Positions 39,801 to 48,867 are shown, counted from the first letter of the stretch. The stretch is 49,027 nt of DNA from Chromobacterium haemolyticum (GCF_002081825.1 NZ_MUKU01000039.1:1-49027); one strand, 5' to 3'. Notes: generated by a model from the sequence alone, not told the origin. Made by a program: numbers and translations.

Positions 39801-41673
39801 CGATCTGCTCTTCCGCAGAACCCACATCCAGGCCGAAATCGCTGATCCACACCTGACGGCCGTCGGCGCGCTGCACGCAGTACGGGTGCTCGTCGCGGAC
39901 CTTAACGCCCATATTCTCCAAAATCGGCAGACTGGCCGACAGGCCCAGCGCCTCGCCTTCGCGGAACAGTTTCAGATTGAACGCCGAAGCGCCGCGATGG
40001 AAGGGCCGGTACAGCTTCATCGCCAACGGGGAATCGGCGTTGACCGATTCGATATGCTGGATATCCAGCACCGCGTTGCGCACCGCGAACTCTTCGCGAT
40101 AAGCCACCGGGAAAGCGCCCTTGTAGCGGTTGAACAAGGCGTTGCCCAGTTCCTCTCCGTGGGTTTCCACCAGCAGTTGATGCAGTTCCTCCACCCAGCC
40201 GCGCACCAGACGGGCGATTTCGGCCTCGATGTCGGCTTCGTGGAATTCCGGCAACTTGGCGGCGTTGGTGCGGATGATGTAATGGACGCGGGCCAACGAG
40301 CCGTCGCTGATCTGTACGCTGAACTCGGCGCTGGTGCCGTTGAAAGCGTTCATCAACACTTTTTCGATCTTCAGGCGCACTTCAGTGTTGAAGCTGTCGC
40401 GCGGCACGTACACCAGGCAGCTGACATAGCGATGGTAGCGATCCTTGCGCACGAACAGGCGCACGCGCGGACGCTCCTGCAGGCTGACGATGCCCTCGGA
40501 GATCGGCCCCAGCACCTCGGCCGGAATTTCGAACAGCTCATCGCGCGGATAAGCCTCCAGCACAAAGCTCAAGGTTTTGGACTTGTAGCTGTCGTCCACA
40601 TAGTCGCAGTTGCTGACCACGGTCGCCACTTTCTGGCGCAGGATGGGCACGTCCTTGGGCGAGTCCTGGTAGGCGCTGGCGGTGTACAAGCCCAGGAAAC
40701 GGCGCTCGCCGATCACTTCGCCCTTGTCGTTGAAACGCTTGATGCCGACAAAATCGATATAAGCCGGGCGGTGGATGATGGAGCGGGTCTGAGACTTGTT
40801 CAGAATGATCAGTTGCGGCAGATGGGCCAGCTCGCGCAGTTCCTGCGGCAGCTGTTCAAAGCTGGCGGAATATTCTTTGTCGCCCTGGTCTTTCAAAATG
40901 CCCAGGCCGGAAGTTTTAACGATCTTCAGGCTGTCTTTGCCGTTGCGGCGCACCAGATCGTAATCGCAATATCCCATGAACAGGAAGTTGCGCTTGGACA
41001 TCCAGGCCAGGAAGTCCACCGCTTCCTTGGCTTCCGCCGCGCGCTTACCTTTGACCAGGGACAGGTCTTTGCTGATGTCGGCCAACACTTCGCGCATCGT
41101 CGGTTCGTCGCTTACCACCAGGCGAATATCCGAAAGCACGCGATTCAGCTCGGATTCCAGCTGTTTGAGGATGGCCGCGTCGGTCACGCGATCAATCTGC
41201 ACATGGATGAAGGATTCCAGCGGGAGGCTGCGGTCCTCGGTGCGTTTGACCTCTTGGATCACGCCGTTCTTGTCTCGGCCCACCGACAGCACCGGGTGCA
41301 CCAGCAGGTGCAGGTTCAGGCTATGGCGCGACAGCAGCATGGTGATGGAGTCGATCAGGAACGGCATATCGTCGTTGACCACTTCAATCACGGTATGGGT
41401 GCTTTGCCAACCGTCGCGCTCGAAATCGGGGTTGTAAATGCGCGCCTTGTTCTGACCGCCCAGACGCTTGGCGCCGAACGCGTAATGCGCCGACGCGGCA
41501 CCGAACAAGTCCAGCGACGAAAACTGTCTAAGGTCGGCGTGCTCGGCTTCCTCAAAGTAAATCGGGAAGAAAGGCTCGAGCTGGTGTTTCTCCTTTTCGG
41601 AAAGCTTGGTCTCTGCTACGGCCTGAATATCGGCGATCAGGCTCGCGAGTTCGGTCTTATTGGTAAGCGACAT
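36862..41673 (-). CDS. gdhB: NAD-specific glutamate dehydrogenase, large (about 180 kDa) type
   Basis: 1603 residues, matching the GDH-180 class of Pseudomonas and Streptomyces. The N-terminal about 700 residues hold regulatory ACT-like repeats (for example DMPFLIDSITMLLSRHSLNLHLLVHP near 100). The catalytic core has KAQMVKNSVIVPMGSKGGFVGK in two runs near 845 (substrate lysines) and GIGDMAGDVFGNGMLL near 990 (NAD fold). It deaminates glutamate to 2-oxoglutarate and ammonium, a catabolic step after arginine or histidine use. GAGAAG precedes ATG 41673. It is divergent from the arginine-type transporter operon with its ArgR-like regulator; in P. aeruginosa ArgR induces gdhB. A 610-codon frame on the opposite strand is a codon-bias shadow. 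Confidence 0.95.
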   Translation of the reverse strand: MSLTNKTELASLIADIQAVAETKLSEKEKHQLEPFFPIYFEEAEHADLRQFSSLDLFGAASAHYAFGAKRLGGQNKARIYNPDFERDGWQSTHTVIEVVNDDMPFLIDSITMLLSRHSLNLHLLVHPVLSVGRDKNGVIQEVKRTEDRSLPLESFIHVQIDRVTDAAILKQLESELNRVLSDIRLVVSDEPTMREVLADISKDLSLVKGKRAAEAKEAVDFLAWMSKRNFLFMGYCDYDLVRRNGKDSLKIVKTSGLGILKDQGDKEYSASFEQLPQELRELAHLPQLIILNKSQTRSIIHRPAYIDFVGIKRFNDKGEVIGERRFLGLYTASAYQDSPKDVPILRQKVATVVSNCDYVDDSYKSKTLSFVLEAYPRDELFEIPAEVLGPISEGIVSLQERPRVRLFVRKDRYHRYVSCLVYVPRDSFNTEVRLKIEKVLMNAFNGTSAEFSVQISDGSLARVHYIIRTNAAKLPEFHEADIEAEIARLVRGWVEELHQLLVETHGEELGNALFNRYKGAFPVAYREEFAVRNAVLDIQHIESVNADSPLAMKLYRPFHRGASAFNLKLFREGEALGLSASLPILENMGVKVRDEHPYCVQRADGRQVWISDFGLDVGSAEEQIASEEVQLDFQELLTQVFAKRCENDGFNRLALVAGLDWREISLVRALAKYLRQGGLTFSQAYIEQCVANYPAITRVLVELFSVRLDPTHADDARADALLAKLREQLDGVANLDEDRILNGFLSVILATRRTNFWQKGADGEFKSYISFKLESNRIPFLPQPRPMFEIWVYSPRVEGVHLRGSKVARGGLRWSDRMEDFRTEVLGLVKAQMVKNSVIVPMGSKGGFVGKQLPAPSDREAFLAEGVACYKIFISALLDVTDNLVNGQIVPPADVRRLDPDDPYLVVAADKGTATFSDIANGISADYGFWLGDAFASGGSAGYDHKGMGITARGAWESVKRHFRHLGVNTQEQDFSVIGIGDMAGDVFGNGMLLSEHICLKAAFNHLHIFLDPTPDAAKSYAERARLFKLPRSSWTDYNRELISKGGGIFERSAKSIPLSPEVKAWLETDKDSMAPNELIHEILKAKIDLLYNGGIGTYVKASSQSHADARDRANDPVRVDGRDLQARVVAEGGNLTCTQLGRVEFALNGGRIATDAIDNSAGVDCSDHEVNIKILLGGVMQAGDMTLKQRNQLLAEMTDEVAQLVLRNNVLQTQILAIKRQEAAAMLTTHARMIAHMEKTGELNREIEYLPSETQINERRLARQGLTVPEIAVLLSYSKISLDQAILATDVPDDADFLSILTHYFPKPLQQRFGAQMQQHQLKREIIANQLANQIINRMGTTFVFRMQEESPFSAGDIARAWWIASRVFDAERLWSEIEALDNKVPADHQVEMMVLVRTLVERVTRWVLRNKRPFTSVNAVIEQYAAKVQALLAQLPQLIASGGYPAVAALEERLSQPGMPQPLAQVLARLEFAVPLMDIIEISEGSKLPLELLAKNYYQLGHAMQLDWLRDAITSLPRDNRWQSLARSALRDDLYRVHRNLVGQALQDAAGVEAFAQQWMEKRHQQVEVCAQMFAELQSFSVLDLAMLSAGMRELSNHLLS

Positions 41674-42188
41674 GTTGCTTCTCTTGTTGTGTGCACGGAG
41701 TGTGTCGAGGCATTGTAGATACCCCCATCATGCCGGGATTTCCTTAATGCGACGTGGACGTACATTTTCATGGGAAAGCCCGCTCGTCCCCTCCTAATGC
41801 CGCAAGAATAAATCGTGGCGGACGCCACTTTTAGCCTTATAGCAATGCGACGGCGGCTTACAAGTTTCTCTCCCAGGCCCACATTGTACACAAGTCCAAA
41901 AACGAAATATAACTCATTGATTTTTTAGGAATTTCACATCAAGCAAGAATATCGGTTAAAATACGAACACTTGCTCACACCGATTGCCAGACAATGGCCC
42001 CATCTTGCGCACGGCGGATAACCGTTGCAAGCTGCGGCCAACTACTGGCAAAAGTAGAAATAACTACAATGGTTCCGGCTTGGGCGAGACACCGTGAGCA
42101 GCCTCGTTCCAAGCGCCGGGTTTACAAGCTTGGGTTTGCGTCCGACCAAACGACGCGAACACCCGATAGAGAAGTAGAAAACCACGCC
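41674..42188. promoter_or_regulatory. Divergent control region between gdhB and aotJ
   Basis: 515 bp without a gene. The 9-mer CGTCGCATT occurs twice on the minus strand (plus 41746-41754 and 41844-41852); each is followed by N5-AA so that both fit CGTCGC-N8-AA, near the TGTCGC-N8-AA half-site published for P. aeruginosa ArgR. They lie 98 bp apart toward gdhB. A TACAAT -10-like box at 42064-42069 may serve aotJ. The ribosome binding site before the aotJ ATG is weak. The 41885-41985 part is A+T rich. Confidence 0.45.
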
Positions 42189-42953
42189 ATGAAAAAAGTC
42201 CTGATCGCCTCCGCAGCGGCAGCCCTGCTGTCCGGTTTTTCCGTCCAAGCAGAGACACTGCGTTTTGGGGTTGACCTCAACTACCCGCCGTTCTCCAAAC
42301 AAGGCGCCGATGGCAAGCCGCAAGGTTTCGACATCGATATGGCCAATGCCCTTTGCGCCGCCATGAAAGTCAGCTGTCAAATCGTTCCGCAAGACTGGGA
42401 CGGCCTGATTCCCGCCCTCAACGCCAACAAATTCGACGCCATCCTGTCCTCGATGCAGATCACCGAGGAGCGCAAGAAAGCCGTCGACTTCAGCCGCAAG
42501 TACTACAACATCGCCAGCCGCATCGTGGCCAAATCCGGCACCGCCGTTGACCAGAACAGCTTCAAGGGCAAGAAGATCGGCGTGCTGCGCGCGTCCACCC
42601 AGGAGAAGTTCGCCAAGGACTACTGGGGTAAATCGGGCGCCACCGTCGTACCGTACGCCAAATCGCCCGAATCTTTCCTGGACCTGAAGTCCGGCCGCGT
42701 TGACGCCGTCTTCGTCGACGGCGCCGTTGGCGACCAAGAGTTCCTGAAGACCGCCAACGGCAAGGGCTACGCCTTTGTCGGCCCGAACTACGCCGACGTC
42801 AAATACTTCGGCCTGGGCGCGGGCATCGCCGTCAAAAAAGGCAACAAAGCGCTGGCCGATCGCCTGAACAAGGCGATAGACCAAGTACGCAAGGACGGCA
42901 GCTACAAGAAAGTCCAAGACAAGTACTTCAGCTTCGACGTCTACGGCGGCTAA
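42189..42953 (+). CDS. aotJ: Basic amino-acid ABC transporter substrate-binding protein
   Basis: 254 residues, signal peptide MKKVLIASAAAALLSGFSVQA, then LRFGVDLNYPPFSKQGADGK and GFDIDMANALCAAM, the HisJ/ArtJ/AotJ family opening. A disulfide Cys pair (LCAAMKVSCQIV) and RVDAVFVDGAVGDQEFL near 175 are typical of lysine/arginine/ornithine-binding members. It captures arginine, ornithine or histidine in the periplasm. The permeases follow after 163 bp containing a strong hairpin, which probably keeps the binding protein more abundant than the membrane parts. The exact ligand is inferred from the ArgR-type regulator downstream. Confidence 0.88.
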   Translation: MKKVLIASAAAALLSGFSVQAETLRFGVDLNYPPFSKQGADGKPQGFDIDMANALCAAMKVSCQIVPQDWDGLIPALNANKFDAILSSMQITEERKKAVDFSRKYYNIASRIVAKSGTAVDQNSFKGKKIGVLRASTQEKFAKDYWGKSGATVVPYAKSPESFLDLKSGRVDAVFVDGAVGDQEFLKTANGKGYAFVGPNYADVKYFGLGAGIAVKKGNKALADRLNKAIDQVRKDGSYKKVQDKYFSFDVYGG

Positions 42954-42997
42954 TCCCCTCAACTATCGCACCGTCCCGGTCGAGCGCCCCATGGCGC

Positions 42998-43018
42998 CGG
43001 GCGGCTTACTGCCGCCCG
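42998..43018 (+). terminator. Intra-operon hairpin (partial terminator or RNA stabiliser)
   Basis: CGGGCGGC (42998-43005), loop TTACT, GCCGCCCG (43011-43018). No T run directly follows; a T6 stretch is 20 bp further. It fits the common pattern of attenuated expression between a binding-protein gene and its permeases. Confidence 0.5.
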
Positions 43019-43116
43019 CTCCACGCGCAAGCCGGGACTTTTTTGTTCGGCCGCCTCCGATAGGCCGAGCAAGGACCGGCCTTGCGCGCAAGGCTGATGA
43101 ATGAGGCAGTAACACC

Positions 43117-43806
43117 ATGTTTTTGCAAGGTTACCTTCCCAGCATATTGCAAGGAGCAGTGCTCACATTGCAGCTGGCCGGCTCAGCACTGCTCGTATCC
43201 ATCGTGCTGGGCCTGATTGGCGCGTTGTTCAAGTCCGCCCATTCCAAACCACTGGTCTGGCTGGCGGAACTCTATTCCACCGTGGTCCGGGGCGTGCCCG
43301 ATCTTGTCTGGATGTTCCTGCTGTTCTTCGGCGTCCAGATGATGATCAATGACCTCTGCGACCGCATGGGCTGGGCAAGTCCTAATATCGACCCCTTCGT
43401 CGCCGGCGTGCTGACTCTGGGCTTCATCTTCGGCGCCTATATGACGGAAACCTTTCGCGGCGCGATGATGGCGGTGCCCAAAGGACAAATGGAGGCCGGC
43501 ATGGCCTACGGCATGACCCCGCTGCGCGTCTTCTTCCGCATCACCGTGCCGCAGATGGTCCGCTTCGCCCTGCCCAGCTTCTCCAATAACTGGCTGGTGC
43601 TGGTCAAATCCACCGCCCTGGTTTCGGTCATCGGCCTGAACGACGTGATGTACCGCGCCGACGCCGCCAAATCCACTACCCAGGAACCCTTCACCGTCTA
43701 TCTGATCGTGGGCCTTTTGTTCCTGGCGATCACCGGCGTTTCCAATCTATTGCTGGGCAGACTGGAAAAACGCTATTCGCTGGGCGTCAAGGAGAGCGGA
43801 CTGTGA
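43117..43806 (+). CDS. aotQ: Basic amino-acid ABC permease, HisQ/AotQ type
   Basis: 229 residues, four or five membrane helices, HEAT-type BPD_transp_1 permease. ILQGAVLTLQLAGSALLVSIVLGLIGAL (in the first two helices) and the EAA loop GQMEAGMAYGMTPLRVFFRITVPQ are diagnostic. GAGG lies 10 bp before ATG. The stop overlaps the GTG start of the next permease by 4 bp; the two form the heterodimeric channel. Confidence 0.9.
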   Translation: MFLQGYLPSILQGAVLTLQLAGSALLVSIVLGLIGALFKSAHSKPLVWLAELYSTVVRGVPDLVWMFLLFFGVQMMINDLCDRMGWASPNIDPFVAGVLTLGFIFGAYMTETFRGAMMAVPKGQMEAGMAYGMTPLRVFFRITVPQMVRFALPSFSNNWLVLVKSTALVSVIGLNDVMYRADAAKSTTQEPFTVYLIVGLLFLAITGVSNLLLGRLEKRYSLGVKESGL

Positions 43807-44534
43807 TCGATTTCCAACTGATTCTGGATAAACTGCCCGCCTTTTTCGGCGGCGGCGACGGCAACGCCGTCATGAGCACCCGCGACGGCCTGCTGATGAC
43901 GCTGGAACTACTATTCATTTCCTTGGCCTTGGGCATGGCGATGGCGGTGCCAATGGCGCTGATGCAGGTCTCCAAAAACCGGCTGGCCTCCGGCGCGGTC
44001 CGCGTCTACGGCTACGTCTTCCGCGGCACGCCGCTCTTGGTGCAGCTGTTCATCATCTACTACGGTCTGGCCCAATTCGGCTGGGTTCGCGACAGCTGGG
44101 CCTGGAACTACCTGCAGGAAGCCTATTTCTGCGCCATCCTCGCCTTCACCCTGAACACGGCGGCCTACACCACGGAAATCATCGCCGGCCAGATCCGAAA
44201 CACCCACTGGGGCGAGATCGAAGCAGCTCAAGCCATGGGCATGAGCAAATGGCTGATGATGCGCCGCATCGTGCTGCCCTCGGCGCTGCGCCGCGCGCTG
44301 CCCGCCTACAGCAACGAAGTCATCATGATGCTGCAAAGCACCGCGATCGCCGGCTTGGTCACGCTGGCGGACATCACCGGCGTAGCCCGCCGCATCTACG
44401 CGGATAGTTACATGGCCTTCGAGCCCTTCCTCACCGCAGGCGCCATTTACCTTGCGCTCACCTTCCTGCTGGTCTGGTTGATGAAACAGGCGGAAAAACG
44501 CTGGCTGGCCTATCTGGCGCCACGCAAGCACTAA
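43803..44534 (+). CDS. aotM: Basic amino-acid ABC permease, HisM/AotM type
   Basis: 243 residues. Starts with GTG 43803, with AAGGAGAG 9 bp upstream in the 3' end of aotQ, and overlaps the aotQ stop. The segment GEIEAAQAMGMSKWLMMRRI is the EAA coupling loop; FRGTPLLVQLFIIYYGLAQF is the family signature. It pairs with AotQ and the ATPase below. The HisM/AotM assignment comes from order in the operon and length. Confidence 0.9.
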   Translation: MIDFQLILDKLPAFFGGGDGNAVMSTRDGLLMTLELLFISLALGMAMAVPMALMQVSKNRLASGAVRVYGYVFRGTPLLVQLFIIYYGLAQFGWVRDSWAWNYLQEAYFCAILAFTLNTAAYTTEIIAGQIRNTHWGEIEAAQAMGMSKWLMMRRIVLPSALRRALPAYSNEVIMMLQSTAIAGLVTLADITGVARRIYADSYMAFEPFLTAGAIYLALTFLLVWLMKQAEKRWLAYLAPRKH

Positions 44535-44561
44535 TGCGGATAGCGACACAGGAACATCATC

Positions 44562-45350
44562 ATGCACACACCCACCGATAAGAATCTGAAGCTGCAAGTC
44601 AGCGACCTGCATAAGAGCTACGGCTCTCACGAGGTGCTAAAAGGCGTATCGCTAACCGCTCACGCCGGCGATGTCATCAGCATCATCGGCTCCTCCGGCT
44701 CAGGCAAAAGTACCTTTCTGCGTTGCATCAATATGCTGGAACAGCCGAACAGCGGCCGCATCCTCGCCGCCGGCGAAGAACTAAAGCTGGTCTCCGACCG
44801 AAAAACCGGCGCTCTCAAGGCCGCCGATGCCCAGCAATTGGCGCGCATTCGCACCAAGTTGGCCATGGTGTTCCAGCACTTCAATCTATGGGCGCACATG
44901 ACTGTGCTGGAAAACATCGTCGAAGCGCCCATGCATGTGCTGGGGCTCAGCCGTGACGAAGCCTGCGCCCGCGCCCGCAAATATTTGGACAAGGTGGGCT
45001 TGCGCGGCGTCGAAGACAAGTATCCGGCCCATATGTCCGGCGGTCAGCAGCAGCGCGTCGCCATCGCCCGCGCGCTGGCGATGGAGCCGGAAGTGATGCT
45101 GTTCGACGAACCCACCTCGGCGCTGGACCCGGAATTAGTCGGCGAAGTGCTGCGGGTAATGAAGGACCTGGCCGGCGAAGGCCGCACCATGGTGGTCGTC
45201 ACCCACGAAATGGGCTTCGCCCGCGAAGTATCCAACCACGTCATTTTCCTGCACCAAGGCAAGATAGAGGAGCAAGGCCACCCCAAGGAAGTGCTGGTCC
45301 GCCCGCAGAGCGAACGATTGGTACAATTCCTCTCCGGCAGCTTGAAATAA
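44562..45350 (+). CDS. aotP: Basic amino-acid ABC ATPase, HisP/AotP type
   Basis: 262 residues. Walker [11 protein letters not shown]-loop [17 protein letters not shown], signature [15 protein letters not shown], Walker [15 protein letters not shown] and switch [14 protein letters not shown]. The insertion [22 protein letters not shown] after Walker A is shared with AotP/HisP. AGGA lies 8 bp before ATG. Followed by a terminator at 45373-45411 and then the regulator gene, as in the P. aeruginosa aotJQMOP-argR order. Confidence 0.92.
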   Translation: MHTPTDKNLKLQVSDLHKSYGSHEVLKGVSLTAHAGDVISIIGSSGSGKSTFLRCINMLEQPNSGRILAAGEELKLVSDRKTGALKAADAQQLARIRTKLAMVFQHFNLWAHMTVLENIVEAPMHVLGLSRDEACARARKYLDKVGLRGVEDKYPAHMSGGQQQRVAIARALAMEPEVMLFDEPTSALDPELVGEVLRVMKDLAGEGRTMVVVTHEMGFAREVSNHVIFLHQGKIEEQGHPKEVLVRPQSERLVQFLSGSLK

Positions 45351-45372
45351 ATCGTACAATAGGGAGATGTCG

Positions 45373-45411
45373 CACACCATGCCGGCCTCATGCCCGGCAT
45401 GGTGTGTTTTT
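45373..45411 (+). terminator. Terminator after aotP
   Basis: A 13-bp exact stem CACACCATGCCGG (45373-45385) and CCGGCATGGTGTG (45394-45406), then T5. It separates the transporter genes from the regulator, which may be expressed by read-through or from its own promoter. Confidence 0.85.
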
Positions 45412-45440
45412 GTAATCTCCATCCTTCGCCGCGAAAACCA

Positions 45441-46445
45441 ATGGGTCAGCATCCGTCCCACCCCGCCAAGCCACTGCGCTACGGCTTCCTGCTCTTGCCC
45501 CATGCCTCGATGGCTGATTACGCCATCGCCTCCGAGGTTCTACTGCACGCGAATTGGCTGGCGGAGAAAAAGCTCTACGAAACCCTGCTGCTCTCCCTGG
45601 ATGGACAAGCCGTGCCGCTCTCCAACGGCACGCGGCTAGCGGTGGACCTGCCGCTGGACGGCGCCCCCAAGCTGGACTGCCTGCTGATCCTGGCGGACGA
45701 CATCAATCCCGACTTCAGCCTGGACGTTTTAAGCAAAGGGCTTAACGCCTGCGGTCCGGAAAAAATCCAATTGGGCGGCATTGGCTGCGGCAGCTACTGG
45801 CTGGCCCGCACTGGCCACTTCAACGGCCTGCGCGCCACCACGCACTGGCGGGAGATCAGCCGTTTCACGGAAGAGTTTCCGGATGTCATCACCTCGTCCA
45901 ATCTGTTTGAGATCGATGGCAAACGCCTCAGTTGCGCGGGCGGAGCGGCCACCTTCGATTTCATGCTGACCCTGGTTGGCAATCAGCACGGCCACGAGTT
46001 TATCGCTCAGCTGTCGGAACTGTTCAGCATGGAACGCATTCGCCCCGGCAATGAGCGCCAACGCATTCCACTGGCCACTCGCATCGGCGGCAGCCAACCA
46101 AAGCTGACCGAGGCAGTCAGCCTGATGGAGGCAAATATAGAAGAGCCGCTAAGCACCGACGACATTGCTTACTATGTTGGCGTCTCCCGCCGCCAACTGG
46201 AGCGCCTGTTCAAGCAATACCTGAGCACGGTGCCATCCAAATACTATCTGGAACTACGTTTGAGTCGAGCGCGCCAACTGCTGCAGCAAACCAGTAAATC
46301 CATCGTACAGATCGGCCTTGCCTGCGGCTTCTCCAGCGGCCCTCATTTCTCCAGCACCTACCGCAATCATTTCGGCATCACCCCACGCGAGGAGCGCTCG
46401 CACCGCACACACACACAGACCGCTGCCCCGGCCCCCAAGAACTAG
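45441..46445 (+). CDS. argR: AraC/GlxA-family regulator, ArgR-like
   Basis: 334 residues from ATG 45441. Residues about 12-195 form a DJ-1/PfpI amidotransferase-like ligand domain (LRYGFLLLPHASMADYAIASEV, then CLLILADDIN), and residues about 225-320 form the AraC DNA-binding domain with two helix-turn-helix motifs (TDDIAYYVGVSRRQLERLFK; SIVQIGLACGFSSGPHFSS). This GlxA architecture is that of P. aeruginosa ArgR, which responds to L-arginine. Position after an arginine-type transporter and beside gdhB supports the same role. A start at 45390 would be inside the terminator and is rejected. No clear ribosome binding site. It runs tail to tail into the kinase, 5 bp away, with no terminator between. 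Confidence 0.8.
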   Translation: MGQHPSHPAKPLRYGFLLLPHASMADYAIASEVLLHANWLAEKKLYETLLLSLDGQAVPLSNGTRLAVDLPLDGAPKLDCLLILADDINPDFSLDVLSKGLNACGPEKIQLGGIGCGSYWLARTGHFNGLRATTHWREISRFTEEFPDVITSSNLFEIDGKRLSCAGGAATFDFMLTLVGNQHGHEFIAQLSELFSMERIRPGNERQRIPLATRIGGSQPKLTEAVSLMEANIEEPLSTDDIAYYVGVSRRQLERLFKQYLSTVPSKYYLELRLSRARQLLQQTSKSIVQIGLACGFSSGPHFSSTYRNHFGITPREERSHRTHTQTAAPAPKN

Positions 46446-46450
46446 AACGC

Positions 46451-48715
46451 TCAGACGCCCGCCCCGCAGCCGTCCGGCGATGGCACCGAGGCACGCTCCG
46501 GCTCCCCCTGCCGCGACAGCGGCAACTCGATCCGGAAGCAAGCGCCGCTGGCAGGAATATTCTCCGCCGAGATCAAGCCCCCATACTGCTCCACAATCGT
46601 CTGGCAGATCGACAGACCAAGCCCCATGCCGTTTGGTTTGGTCGAAAAGAACGGATGGAACAGCACCTCCAACGAATTTGGCGTGATGCCACGCCCGGTA
46701 TCGCGTACCTCAAGAATCGCCTTCTTGCCTTCCCGCCGGGTATGCACGATCACATGGCGCTTCATCATCGGCTCGTCCCGCAGCGCGTCCATCGCGTTCG
46801 ATAGCAGGTTCAGCACCACCTGCTCCAACTGAATGCTGTCTGCCAACACGGCGACCGGATAACCCGACAACAACTGTACGACCTCAATGCCTCGCTCCTT
46901 CAGATCGTACTCGGCCAGGAACATGCAATTACCTACCACCTGATTCAAGTCGATCAGCCGCGTCTCAATCGCTCGCTTGCTGACCAGGGCGCGCAGGCGC
47001 TTGATGATCTCCCCGGCTCGTTCCGCTTGCGCGACTGCTAGCCGCAACGCGGCGTTCACCTGGGCGGGCGCCTCCTCCACCCCCTCCAGCAACTGGATGC
47101 TAGCCTGGCAATAGTTCGCGATCGCCGTTAACGGCTGGTTCAACTCGTGCGCGATGCCAGACGCCATTTCACCCATCGTATGCAGCCGAGCCACATGGGA
47201 TAGTTTCTCCAGATGCTCTTTGACCTTGCTCTCACTGGCCTCCAACGCCGCCACCGTTCGCTGCCGCAAGGGTCCCAGATCACGCAAGGCGCACACAACA
47301 CCGATCAAGCCGCCCTCCCGAGAGAACAGCGGCGACACTCCCCCTTCAACCGAACGAATCTGCCCTCTCGCCGACGTCAGCTGCATCCGCTCCGCCAACA
47401 CCACCGGCTGGGCCGTCCGGAAACACTCCCGAATAGGATCCTCCGCCAACTCCGCCGCCAATTCGGCCTGCAAATGGAACACCTCGTGACAAACCCGGCC
47501 AACCACCTCGTCCGCCGCCATCCCCATCAGTTCCAAAGCCATCGGATTCGCCAGTTCGATCGCATGGTCCTGGCGCAGAATGATCACCCCATCGTGAATC
47601 GCGCTCAGCGTAACGGATGCCCGTTCGCTTTGCAGGAAGATCGCCTCGTCCGATTGCTGACGCTCATGCCGTAAAGCCATGCGTTGCAAGTGAACCAAAC
47701 CGGCGAACACGAAAAATGCCAACAACAACGACTGCTGCCACAACCACGGCAACAGAGCCAAATCCGTTACCCTGACATCCCTCGCCACGCCCAGCACAAA
47801 AGGCTGCGCCACGCTTGAAAGCGGAAGTCGAGCCTCCAGCCGACGCAACACCGGCCACCAATCACGCTCGGATGAAGTATGCGGACGCTGAAACAACGGC
47901 GCCCCAGGCGCAACGACGCCCTCCTGGTACAAGGTCAAATCCAGCCCCGGCAACAGACTCTCCAAAGCCTGCGCCTGCAACAGGCGATCGCAAAATACAA
48001 CCAAGCCCACCACGCCCACCAATTTGCCCGGCGTCTTCTCCCTATCCTCGAATAAGGGCTGGAATAAGAAATAAGCCCGCCCTCCCCCCTCGTGCAATTC
48101 GAAAGCCCCGCTGGCCACCCGCTGCCCTGTCTCCAAGGCCCTGCTCAATGCCGGTCGGAAATAGGCATCGCCCAAAATATCGTAGCCAAACATCGGGCCG
48201 GCCTCGGGCCGATCGGGCTCCAGCATGGAAATCACTAATGACTGCGAACGCACGACGGCCGGTCGCCACGCACGGCTTCCCGCCACATCAAAATCGCGAA
48301 TGTAAAAAGTTTCACCGAATTTGCCGCTCATCTGACGCAAAAAGAGCGACCGCTCCGCCAAAGGCACGCTTTGAAAAAAAATAAAGGAATGAAGCTGCGG
48401 ATAGTGAGGCAATAATTCGCGCGCAAAAGTAGACAACTCGGACGCCTCAAATGGCCGGCTAGCCGCCATCAACGCGTCGACAGAGGACAGCACAGACTCA
48501 TTCTGATCCAGCTTGCGCGCCACCATTGCGTGCGCTCGCTGCGCCACTGACTCAAACTCGTCCCTCAAACGCTGCAGCTCGCCCATCCCCCACAGCACCG
48601 TCACCAACAACGCGCAGAGGGCCCAGGCCAATACAAATAAATGCACGCCGTCCCGCCTGAAATTTCTCAAAATTCCCGCCTCGATTCCCGATCTTGATGC
48701 TGGAATTCTATTCAT
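46451..48715 (-). CDS. Orphan hybrid-free sensor kinase with CHASE and PAS domains
   Basis: 754 residues from ATG 48715. TM1 about 24-43, extracytoplasmic CHASE domain about 75-240 (FIFFQSVPLAERSLFLRQM, then FGYDILGDAYFRPALSRALE), TM2 about 318-340, a PAS domain about 365-480 (DGVIILRQDHAIELANPMAL, EVFHL), HisKA with GIAHELNQPLTAIANYC (His near 522) and HATPase with LLSNAMDALRDE, VRDTGRGI and MGLGLSICQTIVEQYGG. It resembles FixL/DctB-class kinases (HELNQPL). No response-regulator gene is adjacent, so the partner is elsewhere. An in-frame extension to 48949 would cross the rRNA terminator and 5S edge and is rejected. The start has only a weak ribosome binding site. Confidence 0.85.
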   Translation of the reverse strand: MNRIPASRSGIEAGILRNFRRDGVHLFVLAWALCALLVTVLWGMGELQRLRDEFESVAQRAHAMVARKLDQNESVLSSVDALMAASRPFEASELSTFARELLPHYPQLHSFIFFQSVPLAERSLFLRQMSGKFGETFYIRDFDVAGSRAWRPAVVRSQSLVISMLEPDRPEAGPMFGYDILGDAYFRPALSRALETGQRVASGAFELHEGGGRAYFLFQPLFEDREKTPGKLVGVVGLVVFCDRLLQAQALESLLPGLDLTLYQEGVVAPGAPLFQRPHTSSERDWWPVLRRLEARLPLSSVAQPFVLGVARDVRVTDLALLPWLWQQSLLLAFFVFAGLVHLQRMALRHERQQSDEAIFLQSERASVTLSAIHDGVIILRQDHAIELANPMALELMGMAADEVVGRVCHEVFHLQAELAAELAEDPIRECFRTAQPVVLAERMQLTSARGQIRSVEGGVSPLFSREGGLIGVVCALRDLGPLRQRTVAALEASESKVKEHLEKLSHVARLHTMGEMASGIAHELNQPLTAIANYCQASIQLLEGVEEAPAQVNAALRLAVAQAERAGEIIKRLRALVSKRAIETRLIDLNQVVGNCMFLAEYDLKERGIEVVQLLSGYPVAVLADSIQLEQVVLNLLSNAMDALRDEPMMKRHVIVHTRREGKKAILEVRDTGRGITPNSLEVLFHPFFSTKPNGMGLGLSICQTIVEQYGGLISAENIPASGACFRIELPLSRQGEPERASVPSPDGCGAGV

Positions 48716-48867
48716 TACCAATAGGTTTTGCTGAGTAATTAGACGAATTTTCAGTAAAAATAAGTGAAAATACAGAAAGAAAAAGAACAATGGCTTAATA
48801 ATCAAGGAGAAAGCCAAAGAGATGAAGAACAGGAATCGTACCGGCCGAACGGCGGCGCAAATGCATA

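Noticed and set aside
39886-41718. 610-codon open frame on the plus strand opposite gdhB
   Set aside because: It is a shadow of gdhB in a GC-rich genome; no domain, ribosome binding site or plausible residue composition, and gdhB itself is unmistakable.
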